Assembly (NCBI GenBank): GCA_017795045.1
Contig: CP051244.1
Span: 2,000,611-2,064,610, forward strand
Source of the DNA: Allomuricauda sp.
Lineage (GTDB): Bacteria > Bacteroidota > Bacteroidia > Flavobacteriales > Flavobacteriaceae
DNA: 64,000 nucleotides
Direction: 5' to 3'
A model generated the notes under the pieces. That model did not search any database. It was not told the DNA's origin and worked only from the letters and a program-made list of their open reading frames with translations. This document shows positions 1 through 9,060 of this stretch, in pieces; positions within the stretch are counted from its first letter, which is position 1; each line of letters opens with the position of its first letter. A program made the translations under genes and the position numbers.

Positions 1-2560
1 CATCTATGGGGCCTAGTATTAAGGTGATAGGGGTTTGTATTTCATGGGACATTTTGGTGAAAAAGTCCATTTTCGTGTTGTGCAGATCATGTTCCTTGGC
101 ATGAATGACCCTATTGATAAATAGCTTCTTTCTAACCCTATACCATTTTACGATGATAAAGACCAATAAGGATAGAAGCGCAAAATAGATGACATACGCC
201 AATGGCTTGTTCCAAAAAGGTTGCTGAATTGTGATGTTTATCCTCTTTTCAACGCTTGATGATAAATCGTTCATTCCATGCGCTTTTATCTCAAGGGTAT
301 AGCCACCTGGAGGCACATTGGTATATGATGCAAAGCCTTCTGTATAAGTACTTTTCCATTCATCATCAAAACCCATTAATCTATACGAATAAAAATAATT
401 GGGGTTTAGAATATTGTCGATGGCCGAAAACCGAATCGAAAAAGAAGATTGGTTGTATCCCAGATTTAGGTGGTCAAGGTTGAACACTTCAGATTTTATC
501 TGATCGGGGAGTAGGTCTTTGGCAGGTTTGTTCAGAACTTGGACATCATGGACCACTAATTTGGGGTTCAAAGGTTCCTTTTTCAATTTTTCAGGGAAAA
601 AATGGGCAACTCCTTTTGTGCTGCCAAAATAGAGTTGTCCATCCTTATCCTTAAATGTACTTTTTAACATGAAGGAGCCATCTGGCAGGCCATCTGAAGA
701 ATAGTACATTTTGGTTGTACAGGTCTTTGCATTTAAATGAACGATTGCATTTCCGGTACTGGCCCAAATATTGTCCTTGTCAACTAGGTTAATGGCCTTA
801 AAAGTTAAGTCTTTGATGGTTTTAAGATTTTCAAACTCAGTGAATGTTTTGTTTTTTATATCAAAGACATTCAATTTAAACTGTTCATTGATGAGCCAAA
901 TCTTATCATCGGAACTGCATATCATTGAAATGATGCGAGGTACGATTTCCCCTGAAGGGGAAGGATAATTTTCAAAAAGCGAATGGTTGATGTTTTGGTT
1001 GTTCTCCACAAACTTGAATAAACCGCCACCAATTTGTCCAACCCAAATGTTTCCTTGAAGATCCTCTATTATTTTTTCAACGATTACACCATGTAGCCCA
1101 TTTTTATTGTTACCGAATGAAGCCAATAGCTTTTGCTCGGAATTATAAACATTGAGTGATACATTGGATCCAACCCATACCCTGCCTTTTGAATCTTTGA
1201 ACAATTCCCTAATGTCCTGGGCCATCTGCCCTTTCTCGTTTACAACGGATAGGGACTTGAAAGTTTTTGTTCCTGGGTTGTAGTGCCAGAGACCATTTCT
1301 ATAGGTTCCAAACCAGAGATCGTGCCCTTGATCTTCGATTATGGATTGGACGTAAAACGAGTTTTCTGCATCATTGAAATATTGTTTTGGTGAACCGTTT
1401 TTGAGTATTCTGGTTAGTCCGTTGCCATCGGTCCCGATCCAAAGCGTCTGGTCCGAGGCTTTAAAAATACTCAGTACCCTCATCGGAATGGTATTGTCAG
1501 ACCCAGTATGATAATTTACATCTTTGTTGGTTTTGGGGATAATATTCAACGTTCCATACTTGTTGGTGAGCCATATATTTTTATGATCATCCTCGTTGAT
1601 ATCCAATATGGTGTTGCTCTCAATGGAAAATTCATCAAGATATCTTTTTTTATAGCTCTGGACATATCCTGTCTTGCTGTTTATCTTGTAGACCCCGTTG
1701 CCATCGGTTCCTGCCCAAATATTTTCATCACTGTCCAAAAATAGGCTTAAGAAAAGAGAGGATTCAATATTCCCTGTATCACCTTTTAAGAAGTCTTTTG
1801 ATATGATTTTTTGTTGGGCAATATCATAAATGTGCAACCCATTCCCTTCAGTTCCAATCCAAAGCCTATTTTCCTTGTCCATTCTTAACACGATACCACC
1901 GGGATAGTCAGTGAAAGGCCCAACGATTTCGGTCTGTCTTCCGGACTGTACGGAGTATTTGTAGATTTTGCCTTGGGTGGTTCCTACATAAACATTGTCA
2001 TTCTTATCAAAATCCAAATTGTTCACCATGTTGTCCGCCATGTTGATATTTGGGATGGTGGTGATACTGTCAAACTTTTGCTTGGAGTAGATGTAAATGT
2101 CACCACTTTTGGTGGCCATCCATACCTGCTTGCCATTGGGGCGAACCCTCCGAATCATTTTTTTGCCCAACTTGTGATCAAAACTTTCAAATTGGCCACG
2201 CCTCGTTTCATATTTTGCCAAAAGACCGTTGCGTGTATTGATCCAAATATTTTTTGATTCATCATTTATGATATACTCAATCCTATCTTGCCCGTCAATG
2301 ATAGGAAAGATACTCTCCTTGTCAATCAGGGAAAAGGTATAGCCATTGTATATCAATACCCCCTGGGAAGAAGACATCCAGATATTGCCCAATGAATCTT
2401 GGGCGACATTGCTGACAAATTGCTGTTTGTTGTTGTGCGTTGGGGTCAAGGATTTAAAGTACACCTGATCCTGCCCAAGAATATACCCCCCTGCTAGATG
2501 AAATAGGAAAAGGGTCAAGAGGATAATCGTTTTCTTATAGGAGCACGTCACGCAATTCAT
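1..2560 (-). CDS. Hybrid two-component sensor (HTCS), propeller + Y_Y_Y + kinase start; 3' end outside window
   Basis: One-component-like hybrid regulators of this family sense glycan fragments in the periplasm and control the adjacent Sus-type operon. I translated the minus strand by hand: the start (MNCVTCSYKKTII...) is followed by a hydrophobic signal segment, then about 700 residues of repeated two-component-regulator propeller motifs (for example QDSLGNIWMSSSQGV), a Y_Y_Y-type beta-sandwich near 240-480, a single membrane segment (about 180-240), and the beginning of a HisKA domain with the H-box MSHEIQTPITLILGP at the very edge. The frame stays open over all 853 codons visible. The rest of the kinase and the expected receiver and AraC domains lie beyond position 1. 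Its divergent position next to the GH109/SusCD operon suggests that operon is its target; this is inference. Confidence 0.9.
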   Translation of the reverse strand, partial: MNCVTCSYKKTIILLTLFLFHLAGGYILGQDQVYFKSLTPTHNNKQQFVSNVAQDSLGNIWMSSSQGVLIYNGYTFSLIDKESIFPIIDGQDRIEYIINDESKNIWINTRNGLLAKYETRRGQFESFDHKLGKKMIRRVRPNGKQVWMATKSGDIYIYSKQKFDSITTIPNINMADNMVNNLDFDKNDNVYVGTTQGKIYKYSVQSGRQTEIVGPFTDYPGGIVLRMDKENRLWIGTEGNGLHIYDIAQQKIISKDFLKGDTGNIESSLFLSLFLDSDENIWAGTDGNGVYKINSKTGYVQSYKKRYLDEFSIESNTILDINEDDHKNIWLTNKYGTLNIIPKTNKDVNYHTGSDNTIPMRVLSIFKASDQTLWIGTDGNGLTRILKNGSPKQYFNDAENSFYVQSIIEDQGHDLWFGTYRNGLWHYNPGTKTFKSLSVVNEKGQMAQDIRELFKDSKGRVWVGSNVSLNVYNSEQKLLASFGNNKNGLHGVIVEKIIEDLQGNIWVGQIGGGLFKFVENNQNINHSLFENYPSPSGEIVPRIISMICSSDDKIWLINEQFKLNVFDIKNKTFTEFENLKTIKDLTFKAINLVDKDNIWASTGNAIVHLNAKTCTTKMYYSSDGLPDGSFMLKSTFKDKDGQLYFGSTKGVAHFFPEKLKKEPLNPKLVVHDVQVLNKPAKDLLPDQIKSEVFNLDHLNLGYNQSSFSIRFSAIDNILNPNYFYSYRLMGFDDEWKSTYTEGFASYTNVPPGGYTLEIKAHGMNDLSSSVEKRINITIQQPFWNKPLAYVIYFALLSLLVFIIVKWYRVRKKLFINRVIHAKEHDLHNTKMDFFTKMSHEIQTPITLILGPID

Positions 2561-2969
2561 TTTATAGGGTAAATGAGCAACATAGACACAAATTTTGTCA
2601 TTTCCCCTCAATATTGATTGGACATTTCCACTAAAAAGGTGGAAAATATGATCAGATGGGGCTTCAAGGGGTACATTTCCAACCCAGTACAATGCAAGGG
2701 GTCATTACATATTCAAAAATATACATAAAATAAAAACCCCTTGTTGTCAAGCTTTTCCTGGTCGAATAACCACGTTTGCTCTTACTGTTATCAATCAGGC
2801 AGTTGCAGTGTATCAAGGGATCTTTCCCTCACTTGTGTAAAATCAGTCATAAAGGTGTAGTATTTCGTCATCCTCGATAAAAAGGAAGAAATACACCCTG
2901 TTTTTGATTGAAAACCATAAAAACTTTATCCATTTAAACCGCCAAATTTGGGTCAAACTAAATTAAAAC
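2561..2969. other. Divergent intergenic region between HTCS and GH109 operon; no gene seen
   Basis: No plausible ORF is present. It must hold the promoters of both flanking operons and probably the HTCS binding site. Near the GH109 start there is TTTG (about 2902) followed some 20 nt later by TATCCATT, a poor match to the Bacteroidota TTTG/TAnnTTTG promoter, so I do not call it. Only half-sites of the sialic-acid operator (see 13923) are present. Confidence 0.5.
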
Positions 2970-4334
2970 ATGAATTCAAGAAGAGGCTTTGTTAAGACAG
3001 CTGCTTTGGCTTCGGCCGGTATGGCCATGGTTCCAGAGACGGTTTTTGGGAAAAAGTTAAATATCTATGACGGCAAATTACGGCTGGCTTTCATTGGGGT
3101 GGGCCTTAGGGGTGCCAACCACTTGAACAATGCCCTTCAGAGGAAAGATGTTGAAATCACCGCCATTTGTGATATAGACCCCAAGCGTGTTGAGATTGCA
3201 TTGGGAAAATTGTCTGAAGCAGGGTTTAAAAAGCCAAAGGTTTTTGGGGAAAACACACTCGATTATAAAAACTTACTGGAATTACAGGAAGTGGATGCCG
3301 TGATAATTTCAACCCCGTGGCTATGGCACACCAAAATGGCCGTTGATGCCATGGAGGCGGGTAAGTACACGGGCCTAGAAGTATCGGCTGCCAATACGCT
3401 TGAAGAATGTTGGGATTTGGTGAACACGCATGAAAGGACAGGAAGCCATTTGATGATCTTGGAAAATGTGTGCTATAGAAGAGATGTTTTGGCTGTTCTT
3501 AATATGGTGAAAAAAGATGTGTTTGGAGAAATGTTGCACTTTACCTGTGGCTACAAACACGACCTTAGAGGTGTTAAATTCAATGATGGTCAAACTGCAT
3601 ATGGCAAGGGTGTTGAATTTGGGGAAAAGGGTATATCTGAATCCAAATGGAGAACACAACACTCTTTGCTAAGAAATGCAGATGTATACCCAACCCATGG
3701 TTTGGGTCCCATTGCCGTAATGGCAGATGTCAATCGAGGGAACCGCTTTGTGTCCATGACATCGCATGCAACGAAAGGTGTTGGACTTCACAAATATATT
3801 GTGGACAACGGTGGGGAGAGCCACCCAAATGCCAAATTAAAATGGAAACAAGGAGATGTGATAACCTCTACCATTGAGACAGCAAATGGAGAGACGATTA
3901 TTGTAACGCATGATGTAAACTCACCAAGACCCTATTCATTAGGGTTTACAGTCCAAGGGTCTAAAGGAATCACGGATTTTGACTATCACACCCGTAGAAT
4001 TTATGTAGAAGGAGTCTCAAAAAATCATTCTTGGGAAGACATGGATACTTGGCTTAAGAAGTACGATCATCCGCTTTGGAAAAAATATGGGGAATATGCC
4101 ATGGGATCAGGACACGGAGGGATGGATTTCTTTGTAATGAATGCCTTTGTTGAATCTGCAAAGCAAAACATAGCACCACCAATGGATGCCTATGATGCAG
4201 CCGCTTGGAGTGCAGTGACCCCATTATCTGAAGCATCAATTGAAAATAACGGGGAACCACAGGATTTTCCTGATTTCACCAGAGGTATGTGGATCAAGCG
4301 CAAACCTTATAATTGGATTAAAGAAACCTTTTGA
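2970..4334 (+). CDS. GH109-type alpha-N-acetylgalactosaminidase (Gfo/Idh/MocA fold)
   Basis: GH109 enzymes remove terminal alpha-GalNAc by an NAD-dependent oxidation/elimination mechanism. The N-terminus SRRGFVKTAALASAG is a twin-arginine export signal (RR at residues 4-5). A Rossmann motif GVGLRG is at 43-48. The sequence resembles, from memory, the Elizabethkingia alpha-N-acetylgalactosaminidase along its whole length: STPWLWH (115-120), GLEVS (135-139), ENVCYRRDV, GYKHDLR (194-200) and YPTHGLGP (240-247), which holds the Tyr and His aligned with its active-site residues. At 454 aa the length is normal. It is the first gene of an operon with SusC/SusD and is divergent from an HTCS. A generic Gfo/Idh/MocA dehydrogenase is the alternative, but the local motif match favours GH109. 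Confidence 0.85.
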   Translation: MNSRRGFVKTAALASAGMAMVPETVFGKKLNIYDGKLRLAFIGVGLRGANHLNNALQRKDVEITAICDIDPKRVEIALGKLSEAGFKKPKVFGENTLDYKNLLELQEVDAVIISTPWLWHTKMAVDAMEAGKYTGLEVSAANTLEECWDLVNTHERTGSHLMILENVCYRRDVLAVLNMVKKDVFGEMLHFTCGYKHDLRGVKFNDGQTAYGKGVEFGEKGISESKWRTQHSLLRNADVYPTHGLGPIAVMADVNRGNRFVSMTSHATKGVGLHKYIVDNGGESHPNAKLKWKQGDVITSTIETANGETIIVTHDVNSPRPYSLGFTVQGSKGITDFDYHTRRIYVEGVSKNHSWEDMDTWLKKYDHPLWKKYGEYAMGSGHGGMDFFVMNAFVESAKQNIAPPMDAYDAAAWSAVTPLSEASIENNGEPQDFPDFTRGMWIKRKPYNWIKETF

Positions 4335-4372
4335 ACTTAACAATCATCTGTTTACTAACTAAATAACTCTTT

Positions 4373-7321
4373 ATGAAAAACCGCAAATTAATTTTATTAA
4401 TTCCGCTATTTCTCTTTGCCATGGTTTCATGGTCACAAGAGAAGCCAATTACCGGTACTGTTGTTGACGGTGCAGGACAGCCTGTTGTTGGTGCCAACGT
4501 ATTGGTCAAGGACCAAGCGAAAGGCGCCGTAACGGATTTTGATGGAATGTTTACTATAGACAATGTAACCTCCGATGATGTTTTGGTAATATCTTCCATA
4601 GGATTTACCACTCAAGAAACACCAGTAGGAAACCGGACCAACATCACTGTTACGCTACAAGAAGATGTGAGTCAATTGGAAGAAGTGGTTGTAGTGGCTT
4701 ATGGGACACAGAAAAGAGAGACGGTGACTTCGTCTTTGGTCAGTATTGACTCTGAAAAACTAAAAGATATAACCACTCCCGAGGTTTCCTCCATGCTACA
4801 AGGAAAAGCCGCGGGCGTTCAAGTAGCCGCCTCCAGTGGGTCTCCTGGTTCTGCTCCAAATATACTGATACGGGGTGTTGCCTCCTTGAACGGAAACATT
4901 ACTCCCTTATGGGTTGTGGATGGGGTGATCCAGCATGGGGTTCCTGTTATAAACCCAAATGATGTGGCCAACATATCCGTGCTGAAGGATGCTTCGGCAA
5001 CGGCATTGTATGGGTCCAGAGGTGCCAACGGTGTGGTAGTGGTAACCACCAAAAGGGCTCCTTTGGGTGAAAAACCACAGATTCAAGTAAGTACCAAATT
5101 GGCCATCAATCAATTCAATAGCGGCCAGTTTGAGGTAATGGACTCACAGCAGTTGTATGATTACCACACTCAATTTGAAAATTCACAACCATGGTTTGAT
5201 GAAAGCTTGTTGGGCAGGGACACAGATTGGGTAAAAGGGGGCACAAGGAATGCCTTGGTGAGGGATGCCAATGTATCCTTCACCTCTGCCACAGAATCTT
5301 TGAACTTGTTCTTGAACATGGGATATTACAATGAAGAGGGCACTGTAAGAGGAAATGAACTGGATAGGTATACCTTCCGTACTAATTTGGATTATAAAAT
5401 CAACAAAAAACTGACCATAAAACCCAAGTTGGCGTTTAGTTTTGATAATAGGGACCGCATTGCTGAAGCTCCGTTGTATGAGCTATATCTAAACTTACCT
5501 TGGGATATACCTTTTGATAGTGAAGGAATTCCCGTAAATGCGCAGGATTCCCAAGACTGGTTGGGAAGGGACCAAAGAAACTACTTCTATGACCAACAGT
5601 GGAACTACTCTTCCAGGAATGACTTTAACTTCAGTACAAACTTTGACTTTGAATACCAGATTGTACCAAATTTAGTCCTTCATTCGACCAACAACTTTAC
5701 GCTTTACAGAAGAAAAGACCTTCAGTATACAGACCCAAGGTCCAATTCAGGTTTGGCCAATGGTGGTACAATCCGAAATTTTGCGGCCAACAGAAATACC
5801 CGATTAACAACACAGATGTTGAAATACAGCAATGTTTTCAATGACAACCATACGGTAAGTGTTTTGGGCGGATATGAATACAACGATTATGAATACGAAG
5901 ACTTCGGCGCCTCTGGAAATGGAATCATTGCGGGAGGTGAGATTCTCAATGCAGCCAGTGAGACAGGAGAGGTAGAAGGTCGTAAGAATGAATATGCCCT
6001 GCAATCCTTTTTCTTGGCTGCAGAATATGACTACCAGAGCAAGTATTTTGCGAAAGCTTCCATTAGAAGGGATGGGGCCTCAAACTTTGGATTGGACAAT
6101 CAATACGGTAATTTCTTTTCCATAGGTTTGGGTTGGAACGTTCATAAAGAGGATTTCTTTAATACCGATGTTTTTAACCAGTTAAAACTTAGGGCCAGTT
6201 ATGGTTCGGTGGGTAACAGGCCATCATCATTATACCCTTACCAAGGAACATATAGGGTAAATACCCAGTATATTGGAACCCCAGGGGCCATATTGGACCA
6301 ATTTGGAAATCCAGATTTGGGGTGGGAGAAGTCCTATGAGACCAACTTGGCCTTGGATACAAGGATTTTGGATGTCGTAAGCCTAACGTTTGAATATTAC
6401 AACAAGAATACATCAGACCTGCTCTATTTTGTGAGTCTCCCTGATCTTACCGGATTCCAAGGATTCTGGGAAAATGTAGGAGGGTTGACCAATAAAGGTT
6501 TTGAGGCTTCGGTTTCTGCCGATATTGTATCAAAACAAGACTTTAATTTCAATGTTGGTTTCAATATTGGGGTCAATAGAAATGAGATCACAGAGCTTTA
6601 TGATGAACAAGAAGAGATACCGGTAGGTTCAAAAATCTTCAAGATAGGGGAAGATGCGGACACTTGGTACATCAGAAAATGGTTGGGTGTAGACCCGGAT
6701 AATGGTCAGCCATTATGGGAAGTGGTGGACCCAGATACCGGGGCAAAGTCGGAAACAAGCGATTGGAATGAGGCTACCTTGCAAACAGTGGGCACTTCAA
6801 CACCCGATTTCATTGGAGGGTTTAATACCAGTCTCAGGTATAAGAATATGTCTTTGACCTCCAACTTTAGTTTCTCCAAAGGAGGAACTTTGTACAATGC
6901 TTCCCGTGAACTGTTTGATTCTGATGGATTTTATTCAACGTTCAATCAAATGGTACTGGCCGATGGTTGGTCCAGATGGCAACAACCGGGCGATATTGCA
7001 ACACATCCCCAAGCCATAGAAGGAGGAAACAACAATTCCAACAAGCGCTCTTCCAGATATTTGGAAGATGCGAGCTACCTAAGGCTGAACAATGTAACGC
7101 TCTCGTATAGTTTGCCCCAAAACATCCTGACCAAGTTGGGTGTAAGCAATGCCAACATCTATTTGGCAGGGGACAATCTATTTACCATTACTGACTTTAC
7201 TGGGGTAGATCCAGTGGTCCGTGGTAATCCCGATGATGCCATTCCAGGATTATCTGGCTCGGTAAGTTTAACCTACCCCGTTCCAAGAAGATATGTATTG
7301 GGACTAAGCGTAACTTTTTAA
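4373..7321 (+). CDS. SusC/RagA-type TonB-linked outer-membrane transporter (first pair)
   Basis: Imports oligosaccharides across the outer membrane together with the SusD partner encoded 20 nt downstream. A Sec signal peptide (about residues 1-22, cleaved near SWSQ) is followed by a carboxypeptidase-D-like domain (ITGTVVDGAGQPVVGANV), the TonB-box region (EEVVVVAYGTQKRE), a plug domain with SALYGSRGANGVVVVTT-type motifs, and a long beta-barrel ending in an aromatic residue (SVTF). At 982 aa the length is typical. It lies 38 nt after the GH109 gene, which suggests a GalNAc-containing glycan as substrate; this is inference from context. Confidence 0.95.
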   Translation: MKNRKLILLIPLFLFAMVSWSQEKPITGTVVDGAGQPVVGANVLVKDQAKGAVTDFDGMFTIDNVTSDDVLVISSIGFTTQETPVGNRTNITVTLQEDVSQLEEVVVVAYGTQKRETVTSSLVSIDSEKLKDITTPEVSSMLQGKAAGVQVAASSGSPGSAPNILIRGVASLNGNITPLWVVDGVIQHGVPVINPNDVANISVLKDASATALYGSRGANGVVVVTTKRAPLGEKPQIQVSTKLAINQFNSGQFEVMDSQQLYDYHTQFENSQPWFDESLLGRDTDWVKGGTRNALVRDANVSFTSATESLNLFLNMGYYNEEGTVRGNELDRYTFRTNLDYKINKKLTIKPKLAFSFDNRDRIAEAPLYELYLNLPWDIPFDSEGIPVNAQDSQDWLGRDQRNYFYDQQWNYSSRNDFNFSTNFDFEYQIVPNLVLHSTNNFTLYRRKDLQYTDPRSNSGLANGGTIRNFAANRNTRLTTQMLKYSNVFNDNHTVSVLGGYEYNDYEYEDFGASGNGIIAGGEILNAASETGEVEGRKNEYALQSFFLAAEYDYQSKYFAKASIRRDGASNFGLDNQYGNFFSIGLGWNVHKEDFFNTDVFNQLKLRASYGSVGNRPSSLYPYQGTYRVNTQYIGTPGAILDQFGNPDLGWEKSYETNLALDTRILDVVSLTFEYYNKNTSDLLYFVSLPDLTGFQGFWENVGGLTNKGFEASVSADIVSKQDFNFNVGFNIGVNRNEITELYDEQEEIPVGSKIFKIGEDADTWYIRKWLGVDPDNGQPLWEVVDPDTGAKSETSDWNEATLQTVGTSTPDFIGGFNTSLRYKNMSLTSNFSFSKGGTLYNASRELFDSDGFYSTFNQMVLADGWSRWQQPGDIATHPQAIEGGNNNSNKRSSRYLEDASYLRLNNVTLSYSLPQNILTKLGVSNANIYLAGDNLFTITDFTGVDPVVRGNPDDAIPGLSGSVSLTYPVPRRYVLGLSVTF

Positions 7322-7340
7322 AAAACTTAATTGCAACGTA

Positions 7341-8999
7341 ATGAAAAGAATAATATATACTATTTTATCCGTTACCGCATTTGTGTTTTACTCTTGCGAT
7401 ATAGAGCGAAACCCTTATGATCAAATAGCAGTTGATGATCTTTTTAGTGACCCAGGGTCCGTTACAACAGCCACAATAGGCAATTATGCCTTGTTGAAAG
7501 GTGATGTTGGTTATGACGGTTGGGTGGATGATCTACATAGGATCTCAGAATATGCCGGTGATAATATAACCTTGAGCGGAGGTACAACAGACCATTTGTT
7601 TTTCCTCTACAACTACCAATCCATTGCCACAAACTCCAGGGTGGATAGGTTTTGGAGAAACTCCTACAAGATTGTTGTGGGCACAAACCTAATGATTGAA
7701 AAAATAGCCGAAGGCGAATCTGTTGAAGGAGATCAGTTGTTGGGCGAGAATTATTATTTGAGGGCATTGGTGTTCTTTCAAATGGGAAATGTTTTTGGAA
7801 GACCATATAACCAAGGTGGGGCAAACCCTTCCATTCCTTTGAAACTTACGTCCGATACGGAAGATAGACCTGACAGGAGTACGGTTCAAGAGGTCTATGA
7901 CCAAGTCATCAGCGATTTGTTGAAAGCAGAATCCTTGATGACCGAAAACAAAGGAGCATCCTTTGCGTCCAAGGAAGCGGCACAAGCACTGTTGTCAAGA
8001 GTCTATTTATATATGGAGGACAACGCCAAGGCAGAGGAATATGCCGATAAGGTAATCAACTCTGGATTCTATTCCCTATTGCCCACATCGGAATTTTCCG
8101 AAATGAACAGATTAAAACCTGACCAAAATCCGGAAGCAATTTTTGCGGTTACCTTGAGCAGTTCGTCCGATTTGTTGGGACAGTGGGACGATTGGTACAC
8201 CATTGGTTCGTTCTATGCCACGGTTGAAGGTACCGGTTGGGGAGAAATGTATGCCTCAAGATCATACTTGGACTTGATTGATGAAAATCCCGAAGATGCT
8301 AGAAAATCATTTATTGAACCTCAATATCTAACTGATGATGAAGAGGACAGGATACCGGCAGTGTATTGGGTAAATGAAGACTATGTATACCAATTTGCAC
8401 AGACCACGGATACTGGTGGAACCATAACATTTGATTATGAGGACAGCAATTACACCTTGCAATCTGAGGATGTAGATGGCGAGACAGTATACTATTTTAA
8501 CGGTCCAAGTGGTCGTCAAGATGTAATTTTTGATTTTGATTTGGAGAAACGGAACGGGCATCCCAAATTCTTTATTCTCAAAGCCTCCCTTCAGGAAGAC
8601 GATTTGCATATGTGGTCGCCTACGGTATCCAGATTTGCGGAAATGTACTTGAACAAGGCGGAATCCTTGGCCAAGCGCAGTGCCGATCAAGATGCTTTGG
8701 ATAACATCAACATCTTAAGGCAAAGAGCCGGAGTACCGGAATATACATTGGGCAACCTTCCCGATGGCAAGACCGTATTGGATGTGGTTTTGGATGAACG
8801 TAGGTTGGAATTGGCCTTTGAAGGCCATAGAAGATACGATGTGTACAGAAATGGACGTACCCTCAATAGAAGATATCCAGGGACACACTTGAACAATGCA
8901 AACCCATTTTTGGAAATACCGGCGACCCACCCAAGGGTAATCGAATTTATACCCGAGCAACAGATTATTCTACAACCATCATTGGAACAAAATCCATGA
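7341..8999 (+). CDS. SusD/RagB-type surface glycan-binding lipoprotein (first pair)
   Basis: Partner of the preceding SusC protein, forming the lid over its barrel. The N-terminus has a lipoprotein signal with the lipobox ending at Cys19 (VFYSCDIERN). The body has the alpha-helical TPR-like SusD pattern with conserved blocks LRALVFFQMGNVFGRPY, YDQVISDLLKAE and, near the C-terminus, NILRQRAGVPEY and LDERRLELAFEGHRRYDVYR, the last being typical of SusD C-terminal halves. At 552 aa the length is normal. A strong terminator follows directly. Confidence 0.93.
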   Translation: MKRIIYTILSVTAFVFYSCDIERNPYDQIAVDDLFSDPGSVTTATIGNYALLKGDVGYDGWVDDLHRISEYAGDNITLSGGTTDHLFFLYNYQSIATNSRVDRFWRNSYKIVVGTNLMIEKIAEGESVEGDQLLGENYYLRALVFFQMGNVFGRPYNQGGANPSIPLKLTSDTEDRPDRSTVQEVYDQVISDLLKAESLMTENKGASFASKEAAQALLSRVYLYMEDNAKAEEYADKVINSGFYSLLPTSEFSEMNRLKPDQNPEAIFAVTLSSSSDLLGQWDDWYTIGSFYATVEGTGWGEMYASRSYLDLIDENPEDARKSFIEPQYLTDDEEDRIPAVYWVNEDYVYQFAQTTDTGGTITFDYEDSNYTLQSEDVDGETVYYFNGPSGRQDVIFDFDLEKRNGHPKFFILKASLQEDDLHMWSPTVSRFAEMYLNKAESLAKRSADQDALDNINILRQRAGVPEYTLGNLPDGKTVLDVVLDERRLELAFEGHRRYDVYRNGRTLNRRYPGTHLNNANPFLEIPATHPRVIEFIPEQQIILQPSLEQNP

Positions 9000-9007
9000 T
9001 AAAATGC

Positions 9008-9052
9008 AACTCCCAGGAAAGGAACCTTGTCTCCTTTCCTAGGAGTTTTTTT
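9008..9052 (+). terminator. Rho-independent terminator / attenuator after susD
   Basis: A 16-bp stem with one mismatch (AACTCCCAGGAAAGGA paired with TCCTTTCCTAGGAGTT), an 8-nt loop and a run of seven T. It ends 8 nt before the next start codon, so it could act as an attenuator lowering expression of the downstream lipoprotein genes. Confidence 0.85.
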
Positions 9053-9060
9053 AAAAGCCC

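Noticed and set aside
2700..2735. AT-rich half-sites resembling the sialic-acid operator
   Set aside because: Only one arm of TATGTnnnACATA is present at a time; no palindrome forms.
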